Shown piece after piece: positions 25,635-33,919 of a DNA stretch of 64,000 nt. Under the pieces are notes generated by a model. The model made no database searches and was not told the origin of the DNA. It was given only the letters and a program-made list of their open reading frames with translations. The DNA comes from Streptomyces luteogriseus. GTDB taxonomy: Bacteria > Actinomycetota > Actinomycetes > Streptomycetales > Streptomycetaceae. Numbering within the stretch: position 1 is the stretch's first letter; each line of letters starts with the position of its first letter. The stretch lies in NCBI RefSeq assembly GCF_014205055.1, contig NZ_JACHMS010000001.1:744001-808000 (forward strand), written 5' to 3'. The position numbers and the translations under genes are program-made.

Positions 25635-26342
25635 TCAGCTCACCACTCCGGTCATGACGCCCACGGGTACGGCGATGAAACCGGCCGTGAGCAGCAGCGC
25701 GAGAACGCCTGCGACGGTCTTCAGGGCGCGGTCGCGGGTGCGGCTGCCCGCGCCGAGGGTCTGGGCCGCGCTCCAGAAGCCGTGCCGGACGTGCAGACCG
25801 AGCGCGAGCATCGCGACGATGTAGACGACGTTGCCGTACCAGGTGGAGAAGGTGTCCACGACGTTCTGGTACGGGTGGCCCTCCTGGAAGCCGCCGGAGT
25901 GCACGGTGCCGGTCGTCAGGTCGAGGATGTGCCACACGATGAACAGGCCGAGGATGACGCCGCCCCAGCGCATGGTCCGCGTCGCGTAGCTCGCCCGTGC
26001 CTTCTTGTGCACGTACTTGCTGGGTCGGGCCCTGATGTCGCGGCGGCTGAGCTGGTACGCCGAGGTGGCGTGCGCGACGACGGCGACGACCAGCACGATC
26101 CGGACGAGCCAGAGCGTCCACTCGTAGTGCATGAACGGCTCGCCCACGGTGCGCAGCCAGTGCGCGTAGTGGTTGAACTCTCCCGCCCCGAAGAAGATCT
26201 TCAGGTTTCCGATCATGTGGACGACCAGGTACAGCAGCATGATCAGACCGCTGACCGCCATCACGGTCTTCTTGCCGACGGTGGAGTCCCACATGGTGCG
26301 TGCGAGAGACGGCCGTCGGTCCGTCCGCGTTGCCAGAGCCAT
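25635..26342 (-). CDS. sdhC: Succinate dehydrogenase cytochrome b subunit
   Basis: A 235-residue membrane anchor with five hydrophobic segments: [74 protein letters not shown] and [20 protein letters not shown]. Histidines within them (VVHMIG, VAHATS, VWHILD, GLHVRH) fit the two b-haems of the B-type succinate:menaquinone enzyme. It is the first gene of the operon, divergent from a LysR regulator across an 83-bp gap. Confidence 0.92.
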   Translation of the reverse strand: MALATRTDRRPSLARTMWDSTVGKKTVMAVSGLIMLLYLVVHMIGNLKIFFGAGEFNHYAHWLRTVGEPFMHYEWTLWLVRIVLVVAVVAHATSAYQLSRRDIRARPSKYVHKKARASYATRTMRWGGVILGLFIVWHILDLTTGTVHSGGFQEGHPYQNVVDTFSTWYGNVVYIVAMLALGLHVRHGFWSAAQTLGAGSRTRDRALKTVAGVLALLLTAGFIAVPVGVMTGVVS

Positions 26343-26397
26343 GGAACAGCACGCTACGGATCCGCGACCGATCGGTCCAAGACATGGTCCGGCTTGA

Positions 26398-26423
26398 ATC
26401 CATAGGCTGCAGCTATCGTGGAT
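26398..26423 (+). promoter_or_regulatory. LysR-type operator between sdhC and lysR
   Basis: ATAG-GCTGCAG-CTAT is an inverted repeat of the form T-N11-A seen in LysR-type sites, set within outer arms ATCCA...TGGAT. It ends 2 bp before the ATG of the LysR gene and about 60 bp upstream of sdhC. It is therefore well placed for autoregulation and control of sdh. Confidence 0.6.
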
Positions 26424-26425
26424 GC

Positions 26426-27310
26426 ATGCAGTTCCAGCAGCTCCAGTACTTCGTGGCCGTCGCCGAGACCCGGCATTTCACCCGGGCCGCCGACTTGGTC
26501 CACGTCGCTCAGCCTTCGCTGTCGCAGCAGATCAAGGCGCTGGAGCGGGAGCTGGGCGCGGATCTGTTCCTGCGCGCCAGGGGCAACATCACGCTCACGG
26601 ACGCCGGGGAGGCGCTACTGCCCCTGGCCCGGCGCATCCTGGCCGACGCCGACACGGCCCGGCACGAGGTGCAGGAACTGGCGCAGTTGCGCAGCGGCCG
26701 GGTGCGGCTGGGGGCGACGCCGAGTCTGTGCACGGGCCTGCTGCCGGATGTGCTGCGGGCGTTCCACGACCGCTACCCCGGGGTCCGGCTGCTGATCGAG
26801 GAGGGCGGTTCGCACGACCTGGTACGGGAGCTGGCGCGCGGGGCGCTGGACCTGGCGCTGGTGGTGCTGCCGCTGCCGACGCCGTCGCCGGCGCTGACCA
26901 CGGTGGAGCTGCTGCGGGAGGATCTCGTCGTGGTCTCCTCGCCGGACGCCCCGCGTCCCGGCCGGGGGCGCCGCACCGTGCGGGTCTGCGACCTGGAGGG
27001 TGAGCGGCTGGTGATGTTCCGGCACGGGTACGACCTGCGGGAGCTGACGGTGGCCGCGTGTCGCGCGGAGGGGTTCGAACCCGACTTCGCCGTAGAGGGC
27101 GGCGAGATGGACGCCGTACTGGGTTTCGTACGAGCCGGGCTGGGGGTCGCCGTGGTGCCCCGGATGGTGGCGGCCAGGTCCGGGCGCGGCCTGCGGGTCA
27201 CTCCGCTGGCCCGGCCCGGCCTGCACCGCACGATCGCCCTGGCGCACCGCAGCGACGTGGCTCCGCCCCGGGCCGCCCGGGAGCTGCAGCGGATGCTGCT
27301 CGAGCGGTGA
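26426..27310 (+). CDS. LysR family transcriptional regulator, probable sdh regulator
   Basis: A 294-residue LysR-type regulator. The N-terminal helix-turn-helix is FQQLQYFVAVAETRHFTRAA, then VAQPSLSQQIKALERELGAD. A substrate-binding domain follows (VRLGATPSLCTGLLPDVLRA). The ATG at 26426 starts the standard MQFQQLQYF opening; in-frame sequence upstream would cross the sdhC promoter. It is divergent from sdhCAB, which suggests control of succinate dehydrogenase. The ligand is unknown. Confidence 0.88.
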   Translation: MQFQQLQYFVAVAETRHFTRAADLVHVAQPSLSQQIKALERELGADLFLRARGNITLTDAGEALLPLARRILADADTARHEVQELAQLRSGRVRLGATPSLCTGLLPDVLRAFHDRYPGVRLLIEEGGSHDLVRELARGALDLALVVLPLPTPSPALTTVELLREDLVVVSSPDAPRPGRGRRTVRVCDLEGERLVMFRHGYDLRELTVAACRAEGFEPDFAVEGGEMDAVLGFVRAGLGVAVVPRMVAARSGRGLRVTPLARPGLHRTIALAHRSDVAPPRAARELQRMLLER

Positions 27311-27389
27311 CGCGACCCGTGCCCATGGGGGCCCGCCGACTGCCGGCCGACCTCCGTGACTCCTCGTTGCGGTGCCGCAGCGGCCGCGG

Positions 27390-27995
27390 CTATCCCGCCG
27401 GGAGCCGGCCGGCGGCCGGCCGGCGGGAGGACGCCAGGCGCAGCAGTTCGTCGACGGGCCACTGGTCGTAGACGTGCTCACCGTACTTGGCGGCGAGGAT
27501 CCGGCCGTCGGAGCCGATCAGGAAGTCGGCGGGCAGACCGAGCCTGCCGCCTGGCTGGTGGGGCGCGGGGAGCCGCTCGCGGCCGCGGAGGACCTCCCAT
27601 CCGCCGCGCAGCACCGCCGCGACGACCGGCCCCCATGCGCGCGGACTGAGCAACGCCCGGGGGGCCGACTCGACGCCGAACTCGGCGTACAGGCGCTTGC
27701 CGGGATCGGCGACGACCGCGAAGGGCAGGTCGGCGGTGTGCCGGAGCAGTTCCTCGGCGGACGAGTGGAAGACGACGACCTCGCGGACCCCGGCGGCCTC
27801 GATCTCCGCGTGCCTGCGGACCACCGACCGCAGGTGCAGATGACACACGGGGCATCCGGCGAACCGCCGGAACTGGAGGTGGACCAGGCGGCCGGGGTCG
27901 GGGAGGGTGACCGGGCCGCCCGAGACGGTGGCGATCCGGCGGTCGGTGATGGTGGAGCCGGGCCGTAGCGGCCGGGTGGGCCTGCGCATCAGCAT
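27390..27995 (-). CDS. Peroxiredoxin-like (AhpC/TSA superfamily) protein
   Basis: A 201-residue thioredoxin-fold protein of the peroxiredoxin-like group. The redox motif is RFAGCPVCHLHLR near residue 48 (Cys-x2-Cys), followed by VVVFHSSAEELL, LPFAVVADPGKRLYAEFGV and the late GLPADFLIGSDGRILAAKYG. It likely reduces peroxides or disulfides in the cytoplasm. The ATG has GAAGGAG 6 bp upstream. It is divergent from a TetR gene, sharing an 88-bp region full of inverted repeats. Confidence 0.83.
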   Translation of the reverse strand: MLMRRPTRPLRPGSTITDRRIATVSGGPVTLPDPGRLVHLQFRRFAGCPVCHLHLRSVVRRHAEIEAAGVREVVVFHSSAEELLRHTADLPFAVVADPGKRLYAEFGVESAPRALLSPRAWGPVVAAVLRGGWEVLRGRERLPAPHQPGGRLGLPADFLIGSDGRILAAKYGEHVYDQWPVDELLRLASSRRPAAGRLPAG

Positions 27996-28010
27996 GGACG
28001 CTCCTTCGTA

Positions 28011-28055
28011 GGTGTACGGCATACTCCTATCGAGTGTAGGCGTACGCCATACACC
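28011..28055. promoter_or_regulatory. TetR operator cluster between peroxiredoxin-like and tetR genes
   Basis: GGTGTACGGC (28011-28020) and GCCATACACC (28046-28055) form an inverted repeat (9 of 10). A tighter palindrome with core GGCGTACGCC and GTGTA/TACAC wings is at 28034-28054. A further related copy (GTAGGCGTATCACGTACGC) follows. The region also holds both promoters, so binding would switch off both genes. Confidence 0.6.
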
Positions 28056-28083
28056 TAACAAGGTAGGCGTATCACGTACGCTG

Positions 28084-28707
28084 ATGGGCGCCATGCCACG
28101 TCCCCGCTCACTCAGCCACGCCCAGCTGGCCTCGGCCGCCCTCGTCGTGATCGACCGCGACGGGCTCGCCGGGCTGTCCATGCGCTCGGTCGCGAAGGAA
28201 CTCGGTATGAGCACCATGGCGCTCTACCGGTACGTCGACGACCGCGGAGAGCTGGAGAGGCTGGTCGTCGACCTCGTGCTCGACACCGTGGACACCGAGG
28301 CTCCCGGTCCCGCAGGCCATTGGCACGACCGCATCGAGGTGCTGGTGCGGCGGCTGCGTGACGCCGTGGCGGCCCATCCGGAGATCGTGCCCCTGACCGT
28401 CGCCCACCGGCACCGGTCGCTCGCCGGGCTGCGCTGGTCGGAGTCCGTGCTCGGCGTGCTCACGGAGGCCGGATTCGACGGCACCCAGCGGGTGGTCGCG
28501 CTGCGGGGCCTGCTCGGCTATGTCATCGGCGCGATCCAGCTGGAGCACCTCGGGCCCCTGTCCGGCGAGGGCACGGTCGCCATCACCGAGCTGCCTCCCG
28601 ACGCCTTCCCGTACATGACCGAGACCGCCCGGGACGCCCGGAAGGTCAGTGCCGACCGGGAGTTCCTGGGCGGTCTCGCGCTGCTGCTGCGCGGACTGGG
28701 TACCTGA
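28084..28707 (+). CDS. TetR/AcrR family transcriptional regulator
   Basis: A 207-residue TetR-type repressor. The helix-turn-helix is AALVVIDRDGLAGLSMRSVA, then KELGMSTMALYRYVDDRGEL. The C-terminal ligand domain is of the TetR_C class seen in regulators whose DNA motif ends MALYRYV. Starts at 28084 or 28093 are both possible and differ by three residues. It probably represses itself and the divergent peroxiredoxin-like gene. Confidence 0.87.
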   Translation: MGAMPRPRSLSHAQLASAALVVIDRDGLAGLSMRSVAKELGMSTMALYRYVDDRGELERLVVDLVLDTVDTEAPGPAGHWHDRIEVLVRRLRDAVAAHPEIVPLTVAHRHRSLAGLRWSESVLGVLTEAGFDGTQRVVALRGLLGYVIGAIQLEHLGPLSGEGTVAITELPPDAFPYMTETARDARKVSADREFLGGLALLLRGLGT

Positions 28708-28734
28708 CCCGGCCGCGCGCAGCGTCCCGGGGCG

Positions 28735-30879
28735 TCAGCCCGTCGCGTCCACCAGGGCCAGCTGGTGCAGGCGCTCCGGTGGGCCCGGCCTGGCGTAGTA
28801 CCAGCCCTGGGCCGTATCGCAGCCGAGTATGCGCAGTTGTTCGGCCTGGGCTCCCGTCTCCACGCCCTCCACCGTCACGGCCAGGTCCAGGCTGTGGGCC
28901 AGGGAGACGATGCCCTCGACGATCTTGAGGTCGACGGGGTCCGCCGGGAACTGCTGCATGCTCTGGGTGAAGGACCGGTCCAGCTTCAGGACGCTGACCG
29001 GCAGCCGTCGCAGATTGGCGAGGTTGGAGTAACCCGTCCCGAAGTCGTCCAGGGCGATGTCGACGCCCATCTCCGCCAGTCGCCGCAGTGGCTTCAGCAG
29101 ATCGTCGTCCGCCCCGATCAGTGCCGACTCCGTGACCTCCAGGCACAGCGCGTCCGGCGCGACGCCGGTGCGCTCCAGGATGTCGACCGTGTCCTGGACC
29201 AGACCGGGATGCGTCAACTGGCACGGCGACAGGTTCACGTTGATCCGCAGGGGCACCACCGCCTCGCCGCCGCCCTGCAGTTCCCGCCACTCACGGGCCT
29301 GGCGCACCGACTGCTCCAGCACCCACCGCCCCAGTGGCACGATCAGCCCGGTGTGCTCCGCGAGTGGGATGAACCGGTCCGGCCCGAGCACGCCGTGCTG
29401 CGGGTGCAGCCAGCGCACCAGGGCCTCGGCTCCCCGGACGCTGCCGTCGCCGAGGTGCACCAGCGGCTGGTACTCGATGAAGAACTCGCCCCGCTCCAGC
29501 GCCGTCGGCAGCGCCGTGGTCAGCCCGTGCCGCGTGATGGCCCGGGCGTCCGCCTCCGCGTCGGCCAGTTCGAAGCGGTTGCCGCCCGCCGACTTGGCCC
29601 GGTACATGGTGATGTCCGCGCTGCGCAGCACCTCCGCCGGGCTGCGTTCCCCGGCCGGACCCTCGACGATGCCGATGCTGCCGCGCACGGTCAGCTCCCG
29701 GCCGTCGACGCTGATCGGCGCGAGCAGCGCGTTCATGATGCGTCCGGCGAGTTCGTCGACCTCGTGCTGGGTGCCGGGCCCGGTGGTGAGGGCCACGAAC
29801 TCGTCGCCGCCGAGCCGCGCGACCATCTCGCCGGGCGCCGTGGCGCAGGACTGCAGCCGGTCGGCGACCTCCACCAGCAGCCGGTCGCCGGCCGCGTGGC
29901 CGAGGCTGTCGTTGATGGTCTTGAAGCCGTCGAGGTCCAGGTAGCACAGCCCGAACCGCTGGCCTTCCCCGGCGCCCAGCGCCTTCTCCAGGCGCTCGAA
30001 GAAGAACGTGCGGTTGGGCAGCCCGGTCAGCGCGTCGTGCGTGGCCTCGTAGCGCAGCCGCAGGTTGAGCAGCCGCCGTTCGGTGGTGTCCTCCATGAGG
30101 GCCAGCTGGTACTGCGGATCGCCGTCGGCGTCGCGCAGCAGGGAGACCGTCAGATTGGTCCACAGGACGGTTCCGTCGGGCCGGTAGAACGCCTTCTCCA
30201 GGTGGTAGTGCTCCCGCTCGCCCCGTACGAGTTCGTCGTAGAGCCGCCAGGTCTGCGGAGCGTCGTCGGGGTGGGTCCAGTCCCGGACGTTACGGCTGCG
30301 CAGCGTCGGCTCGGAGACGCCGAACATGCGCAGCAGCGCGCCGTTGACCTGCAGTATGTTGCCCTCGAGGTCGGCCATGCCGATGCCTATGGCAGCGCCC
30401 TCGAAGACGGCGCGGAACCGCGCCTCGCTCGCGTGCAGGGCCTGCGCCACCACGCCCTGCGCCTGGAGGGCGGCCTGCGCGATGGCCTCCTGCTCGGCCA
30501 GGGTCCGCTCGCGCAGCGTCCGGGCGAAACCGGCGGCCATCGCGTGCTGCAGCCGCGCGCACCGGGCCCGCAGGTCCTCCTGGTCACCGCCTCCGCCGCA
30601 GTACAGGACCAGGTAGGCGTCGACGCAGTCCAGCGTGCGGCTGAGCGCCTCCGGGTCGGTGCAGTGCGCGTCCACGAGGGCGGAGCCGACCGCCCGGCCC
30701 GCGTCGGAGTCGAAGGTCCGGGCCAGCAGCGCCTCGCTCAGCCGCCGGGCCAGAGGCAGCAGTTGCGCTTCGAACTCGGGGCGGGTCGACGACGTCGAGG
30801 TCACCGGGAAGACGGCCCGGCTCCAGATCGTCGCGAACCGGCGCAGTCTGTCCTCCGGCCCGTCCGGTTCCGCGGTCAC
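28735..30879 (-). CDS. rmdA: PAS-GGDEF-EAL c-di-GMP cyclase/phosphodiesterase, RmdA-like
   Basis: A 714-residue cytoplasmic protein. The first 140 residues are helical and unassigned. A PAS domain covers about 145-270, a GGDEF cyclase domain about 270-440 with intact RLGGDEF, and an EAL phosphodiesterase domain from about 455 to the end. EAL landmarks AEALVRW, NVNLSPCQL, LEVTESALIGA, DDFGTGYSNL and VEGVET are all intact. Both activities are thus possible. PAS-GGDEF-EAL without membrane segments is the architecture of Streptomyces RmdA, and the neighbouring methyltransferase and PF03640 lipoprotein match what I recall of that locus. The GTG start overlaps the methyltransferase stop (GTGA). Confidence 0.88.
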   Translation of the reverse strand: MTAEPDGPEDRLRRFATIWSRAVFPVTSTSSTRPEFEAQLLPLARRLSEALLARTFDSDAGRAVGSALVDAHCTDPEALSRTLDCVDAYLVLYCGGGGDQEDLRARCARLQHAMAAGFARTLRERTLAEQEAIAQAALQAQGVVAQALHASEARFRAVFEGAAIGIGMADLEGNILQVNGALLRMFGVSEPTLRSRNVRDWTHPDDAPQTWRLYDELVRGEREHYHLEKAFYRPDGTVLWTNLTVSLLRDADGDPQYQLALMEDTTERRLLNLRLRYEATHDALTGLPNRTFFFERLEKALGAGEGQRFGLCYLDLDGFKTINDSLGHAAGDRLLVEVADRLQSCATAPGEMVARLGGDEFVALTTGPGTQHEVDELAGRIMNALLAPISVDGRELTVRGSIGIVEGPAGERSPAEVLRSADITMYRAKSAGGNRFELADAEADARAITRHGLTTALPTALERGEFFIEYQPLVHLGDGSVRGAEALVRWLHPQHGVLGPDRFIPLAEHTGLIVPLGRWVLEQSVRQAREWRELQGGGEAVVPLRINVNLSPCQLTHPGLVQDTVDILERTGVAPDALCLEVTESALIGADDDLLKPLRRLAEMGVDIALDDFGTGYSNLANLRRLPVSVLKLDRSFTQSMQQFPADPVDLKIVEGIVSLAHSLDLAVTVEGVETGAQAEQLRILGCDTAQGWYYARPGPPERLHQLALVDATG

Positions 30880-31688
30880 GCCGTACGCCCCACGCCCGCG
30901 AACCCGGAGAACGCGTACGGATCCTCGTCCTCCGGTGTGGTGTCGGGGCGCCAGCGCGGCATCGCCACCAGTCCGGGTTCCACCATGTCGTACCCCTCGA
31001 AGAACCGCGCGATCTCCTCGCGCGAGCGCATGATCAGCGGGTTGCGGATGTCCTCGTACACGTCCACCGCACCCCCGGCCCGCTCCGGCGGCAGCGGGAT
31101 CCCCTCGTAGGAGGCGTGGGTGAGCACGAGCAGGCTGCCGGGCGCGAGCGCCTCGCGCAGTTCGGCCACGGCACCGTACGGGTCGTCCTCGTCTTCCACG
31201 AAGTGCAGTATGGCAACGAGGAGCAGCGCCACTGGCTGATTCAGGTCGATCAGCCGCTCCACCTCGGGGCTGCGCAGGATCTCCTGGGGCTTGCGCAGAT
31301 CCGCCGCGACGACGCCGGCGTCGTCGTTGCCCTCCAGGACCGCCTGGCTGTGCGCCACGGCCACCGGGTCGTGGTCGACGTACACCACGCGCGCGCCGGG
31401 GCGGGCGGCCTGCGCCACCTCGTGCACATTGCCGAAGGTGGGGATGCCGGAGCCGACGTCCAGGAACTGGGAGATGCCCTGGCCGGCCGCGTACTGCACG
31501 GCGCGGCGCATGAACGCGCGGTTCGCCTGCATGACTTTGGGGAGTCCCGGCATGAACTCCATGGCCCGGCGGGCCGCTTCCCGGTCGACCTCGAAGTTGT
31601 GCGATCCGCCAAGGTAGTAGTCGTACATCCGGGAGACGCTGGGCACCGAGATGTCGATGCTCCGTGGGGCCCAGGCGGGACGCTCCAT
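30876..31688 (-). CDS. SAM-dependent methyltransferase (PF04672 family)
   Basis: A 270-residue protein of the actinobacterial PF04672 (DUF574) methyltransferase family. It has SRMYDYYLGGSHNFEVDREA near residue 18, the glycine motif FLDVGSGIPTFGNVHEVAQ and the acidic VVYVDHDPVAVAHSQ. The substrate is unknown; Streptomyces have many such paralogs. It is translationally coupled to rmdA, which links it to c-di-GMP turnover by context only. Confidence 0.85.
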   Translation of the reverse strand: MERPAWAPRSIDISVPSVSRMYDYYLGGSHNFEVDREAARRAMEFMPGLPKVMQANRAFMRRAVQYAAGQGISQFLDVGSGIPTFGNVHEVAQAARPGARVVYVDHDPVAVAHSQAVLEGNDDAGVVAADLRKPQEILRSPEVERLIDLNQPVALLLVAILHFVEDEDDPYGAVAELREALAPGSLLVLTHASYEGIPLPPERAGGAVDVYEDIRNPLIMRSREEIARFFEGYDMVEPGLVAMPRWRPDTTPEDEDPYAFSGFAGVGRTA

Positions 31689-32021
31689 CTATCTCTCCAA
31701 GGCGTAGGCGATCCGGTGTTCGAGCAGAGGCTACTGATCGCCCGCCAATGGAGCGACCCGAAACGGAAATTGACCATCCGTTCCCGGTCACTGCCTGCGG
31801 CACGTGCCGAATTGATACCCGTCCGCATGCCCTTCGAACGCATGACGAACCGTGTCCGAGGCGTTCCGGAGAGTTCCCGCGCGGAAGGGGAAGAGTGTCA
31901 GGAGTTCGATGAGGTCAGGTGAAGCACGGCAAAACGGTCCGCCCCTCCGTGGAACACGGAGGGGCGGACCGGGTCTGCGCTTCGGGTGGACGAGACGATC
32001 AACCCTGGGGAGGTTTCGCTG
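31689..32021. other. Intergenic region: methyltransferase promoter side and lipoprotein terminator
   Basis: 333 bp without a gene. The left part, upstream of the methyltransferase, is AT-richer than the surroundings (for example ACGGAAATTGACC near 31765) and probably holds its promoter, though no consensus box is clear. The right part holds the hairpin at 31935-31971. Confidence 0.5.
31935..31971 (-). terminator. Rho-independent-type terminator of the PF03640 lipoprotein gene
   Basis: A perfect 17-bp stem (CGGTCCGCCCCTCCGTG and its complement) around a GAA loop, 51 bp past the lipoprotein stop. On the transcribed minus strand it is followed by TTTT (AAAA at 31931-31934 on the plus strand), so it has the form of an intrinsic terminator. 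Confidence 0.8.
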
Positions 32022-33002
32022 CTACTCCGACGCGCCGACCAGCTTTCCGTCGGGCCGCACGGCGTACCAGGTGCCGCCGACGCCCTGGCCGTTGGTGTCA
32101 CCGGGAGCCTTGTCACCGGCGAAGGTGTAGATGGGCGAGCAGTTGATCGTCTGCTGCTTGCCCTTGCCATCGGTCCGGTCGAAGATCATGTAGCCCTTCT
32201 TCTGGATGCCCTTGGTGTCGTTGAAGTCGACGGGCTCCACGAGCGGCCACTTCTCCAGGCACGCGCCGGAGCAGTTGGAGACCGGCTTGGGCCAGGCCTC
32301 GTCCTTCTTGAACCGGTAGACGGTCATGCCGTTCTTGTCGACGACGATCTCGCCGAGCTTGGCGTCGTTGCGCGTGGACAGTCCGGCCTGGACCGCCTCG
32401 CCGCCGCCACCGGCACCGGCTCCCCCCTGCGCCTTCTTGCCGTCGGGGGCGAGCGCGTACCACTTGCCGCCCACGCCCTGACCCTTGACGTCACCGGCGT
32501 TGACGTCCTTGGCGTAGCGGTAGGCGGGCCAGCCGCCGACCGTGAGCTGCTTGGTGCCGTCGGCCCGGGTGACCGTGCCGAGCAGCGCCTTGTCGATGCC
32601 CTCGCCGGCCTCGGCGTCGTCGGCGGGGACCGGCGGCCAGGTCTTGGCGCAGTCGCCGTCGCAGTTCGACTTGGGCGGCTCCTCCGTGTCCTGGTCGAAC
32701 CGGTACAGGGTGAGGCCGAGACTGTCGGTGACCACCTTGCCGACCTTCTCGGCGGTGGAGACGGACAGCTTGCCGGCGGGGTTGGACGGGCTGGAGGCGC
32801 TCGGCGCGGACGGCTGAGGGGTCGCGGCGCCGCCCGCCGCGCCCGCCGTGCCCGAGCCGATGCTTCCGTAGTCCCCGGGCGCGGCCGTGGCGCCCACGTT
32901 CTGGCTGGCCGCCGGTGGGCTGTCCTGACCGCACGCCGTCGTCAGCGCCAGGACCGCCGCGGCGCTCGCCACGAGTGAGGCGCTCCGCCAGGAGGTCTTC
33001 AT
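32022..33002 (-). CDS. Lipoprotein with duplicated PF03640 repeat modules
   Basis: A 326-residue lipoprotein: signal peptide with the lipobox before Cys24 (LALTTACG), a Ser/Pro/Ala-rich linker, then two tandem modules of about 130 residues. Each module has a LTLYRF or MTVYRF strand, a CDGDC or CSGAC pair (SNC-x2-xC-x-x-W), a further strand (AYRYAKD, IYTFAGD) and GQGVGGxWYAxxPDGK. This is the secreted PF03640 repeat, of unknown role. The paired cysteines suggest disulfides or a redox or metal site outside the membrane. The start has GGGGAG upstream. Confidence 0.85.
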   Translation of the reverse strand: MKTSWRSASLVASAAAVLALTTACGQDSPPAASQNVGATAAPGDYGSIGSGTAGAAGGAATPQPSAPSASSPSNPAGKLSVSTAEKVGKVVTDSLGLTLYRFDQDTEEPPKSNCDGDCAKTWPPVPADDAEAGEGIDKALLGTVTRADGTKQLTVGGWPAYRYAKDVNAGDVKGQGVGGKWYALAPDGKKAQGGAGAGGGGEAVQAGLSTRNDAKLGEIVVDKNGMTVYRFKKDEAWPKPVSNCSGACLEKWPLVEPVDFNDTKGIQKKGYMIFDRTDGKGKQQTINCSPIYTFAGDKAPGDTNGQGVGGTWYAVRPDGKLVGASE

Positions 33003-33262
33003 CGTCAACTCCCCATAATCGCAAGGGTGTTGCAGCGCCCTGCTGCGCCGCCGCACGGTCATGAGTACGCACGGGGGTGGCGGTTGTGTTCAACCGTCGG
33101 CCAAATTTCTTTCCGGGACCTGCGACGAGCCCCTCGGGCCGTCGTACGGATGTACGCCGGGAGCACCCTGCGGGTGACCGCCGATCAAACCGGCACCCCC
33201 CGGAGATCCCCCTTTCGGGGCAATCCCCTTGCGCCCGGGCCCGTGCAGGCGGCACAGGGCTC

Positions 33263-33895
33263 ATGATCTTCGTCGTGCATGGACCCCTCTCGACTCAATC
33301 CGCCCTTGCGGCACGGGCCTTGGCGGCGGCGACGCTGACCTGGGCGCTCGTCGGCGCACCGGCCGGGGTCGCGGTGGCCGACGCCTGCGCGTACGCCTCC
33401 ACGGGGCCGGACGGCGCGGAGGCGGTGGCGTACGCCGGAAGCAAGAAGACCTGGCCGTGCCCCACCCCCACGCCGAGCCCCTCCCCCACCCCGACTCCGA
33501 CCGCGACCCCACCACCGAAGCCACCGCCGAAGCCGAAGCCTCCGCCGAAGCCGACGCCGGACCCGCCGCCCCCACCGAAGCCCCCGCCCCCCGAGCCGCC
33601 CCCCACGGCCAGGCCCGAGCCGCCGCCTCCACCGCCGCCCGCGCCACGCCCCGTACCGCCCACGCCCCGGCCGGCCCCCCGGCCCGTGCCGCCGGCACCC
33701 GCTCCCCCGGCGCCGGCACCGGCCCCGCCGGCCACTCCCACGCCGCGTCCGTCCGCAACGCCCGTGCACTACCCGCACTACCGCGCCACGCCGCCGCGAC
33801 CACGGAGGGCGCAGGGCACGCTGTCGCCGCTCACCTTCGTCCTGCTCGTCACGGTGCCCGCGGTGGTGGCCGTCGCCGCGCTGCGCGCGCGCTGA
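33263..33895 (+). CDS. Secreted proline-rich protein with C-terminal membrane anchor
   Basis: A 210-residue low-complexity protein. A signal-like hydrophobic stretch (residues about 15-40, ending VAVADA) is followed by a short region with two cysteines. About 100 residues of proline repeats come next (PTPTPSPSPTPTPTATPPPK, PKPPPKPKPPP and so on). The C-terminal hydrophobic helix LTFVLLVTVPAVVAVAAL ends in RAR. It could span the cell wall as a rigid rod. No catalytic domain is visible. The ATG start is only moderately supported, with a weak ribosome-binding site. Confidence 0.6.
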   Translation: MIFVVHGPLSTQSALAARALAAATLTWALVGAPAGVAVADACAYASTGPDGAEAVAYAGSKKTWPCPTPTPSPSPTPTPTATPPPKPPPKPKPPPKPTPDPPPPPKPPPPEPPPTARPEPPPPPPPAPRPVPPTPRPAPRPVPPAPAPPAPAPAPPATPTPRPSATPVHYPHYRATPPRPRRAQGTLSPLTFVLLVTVPAVVAVAALRAR

Positions 33896-33919
33896 TCCCT
33901 GAAGCCCTGGAGGTACCTC

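Noticed and set aside
28735..31803. A single 1022-residue protein covering methyltransferase and RmdA regions
   Set aside because: The upstream part of that frame is antisense-like Arg/Gly sequence; the methyltransferase is in another frame and the RmdA start is the GTG overlapping its stop.
33261..33803. Gly/Ala-rich open frame opposite the proline-rich gene
   Set aside because: It is the complement of CCN proline codons. It has no signal or start support, while the plus-strand frame has a signal peptide and a membrane helix.
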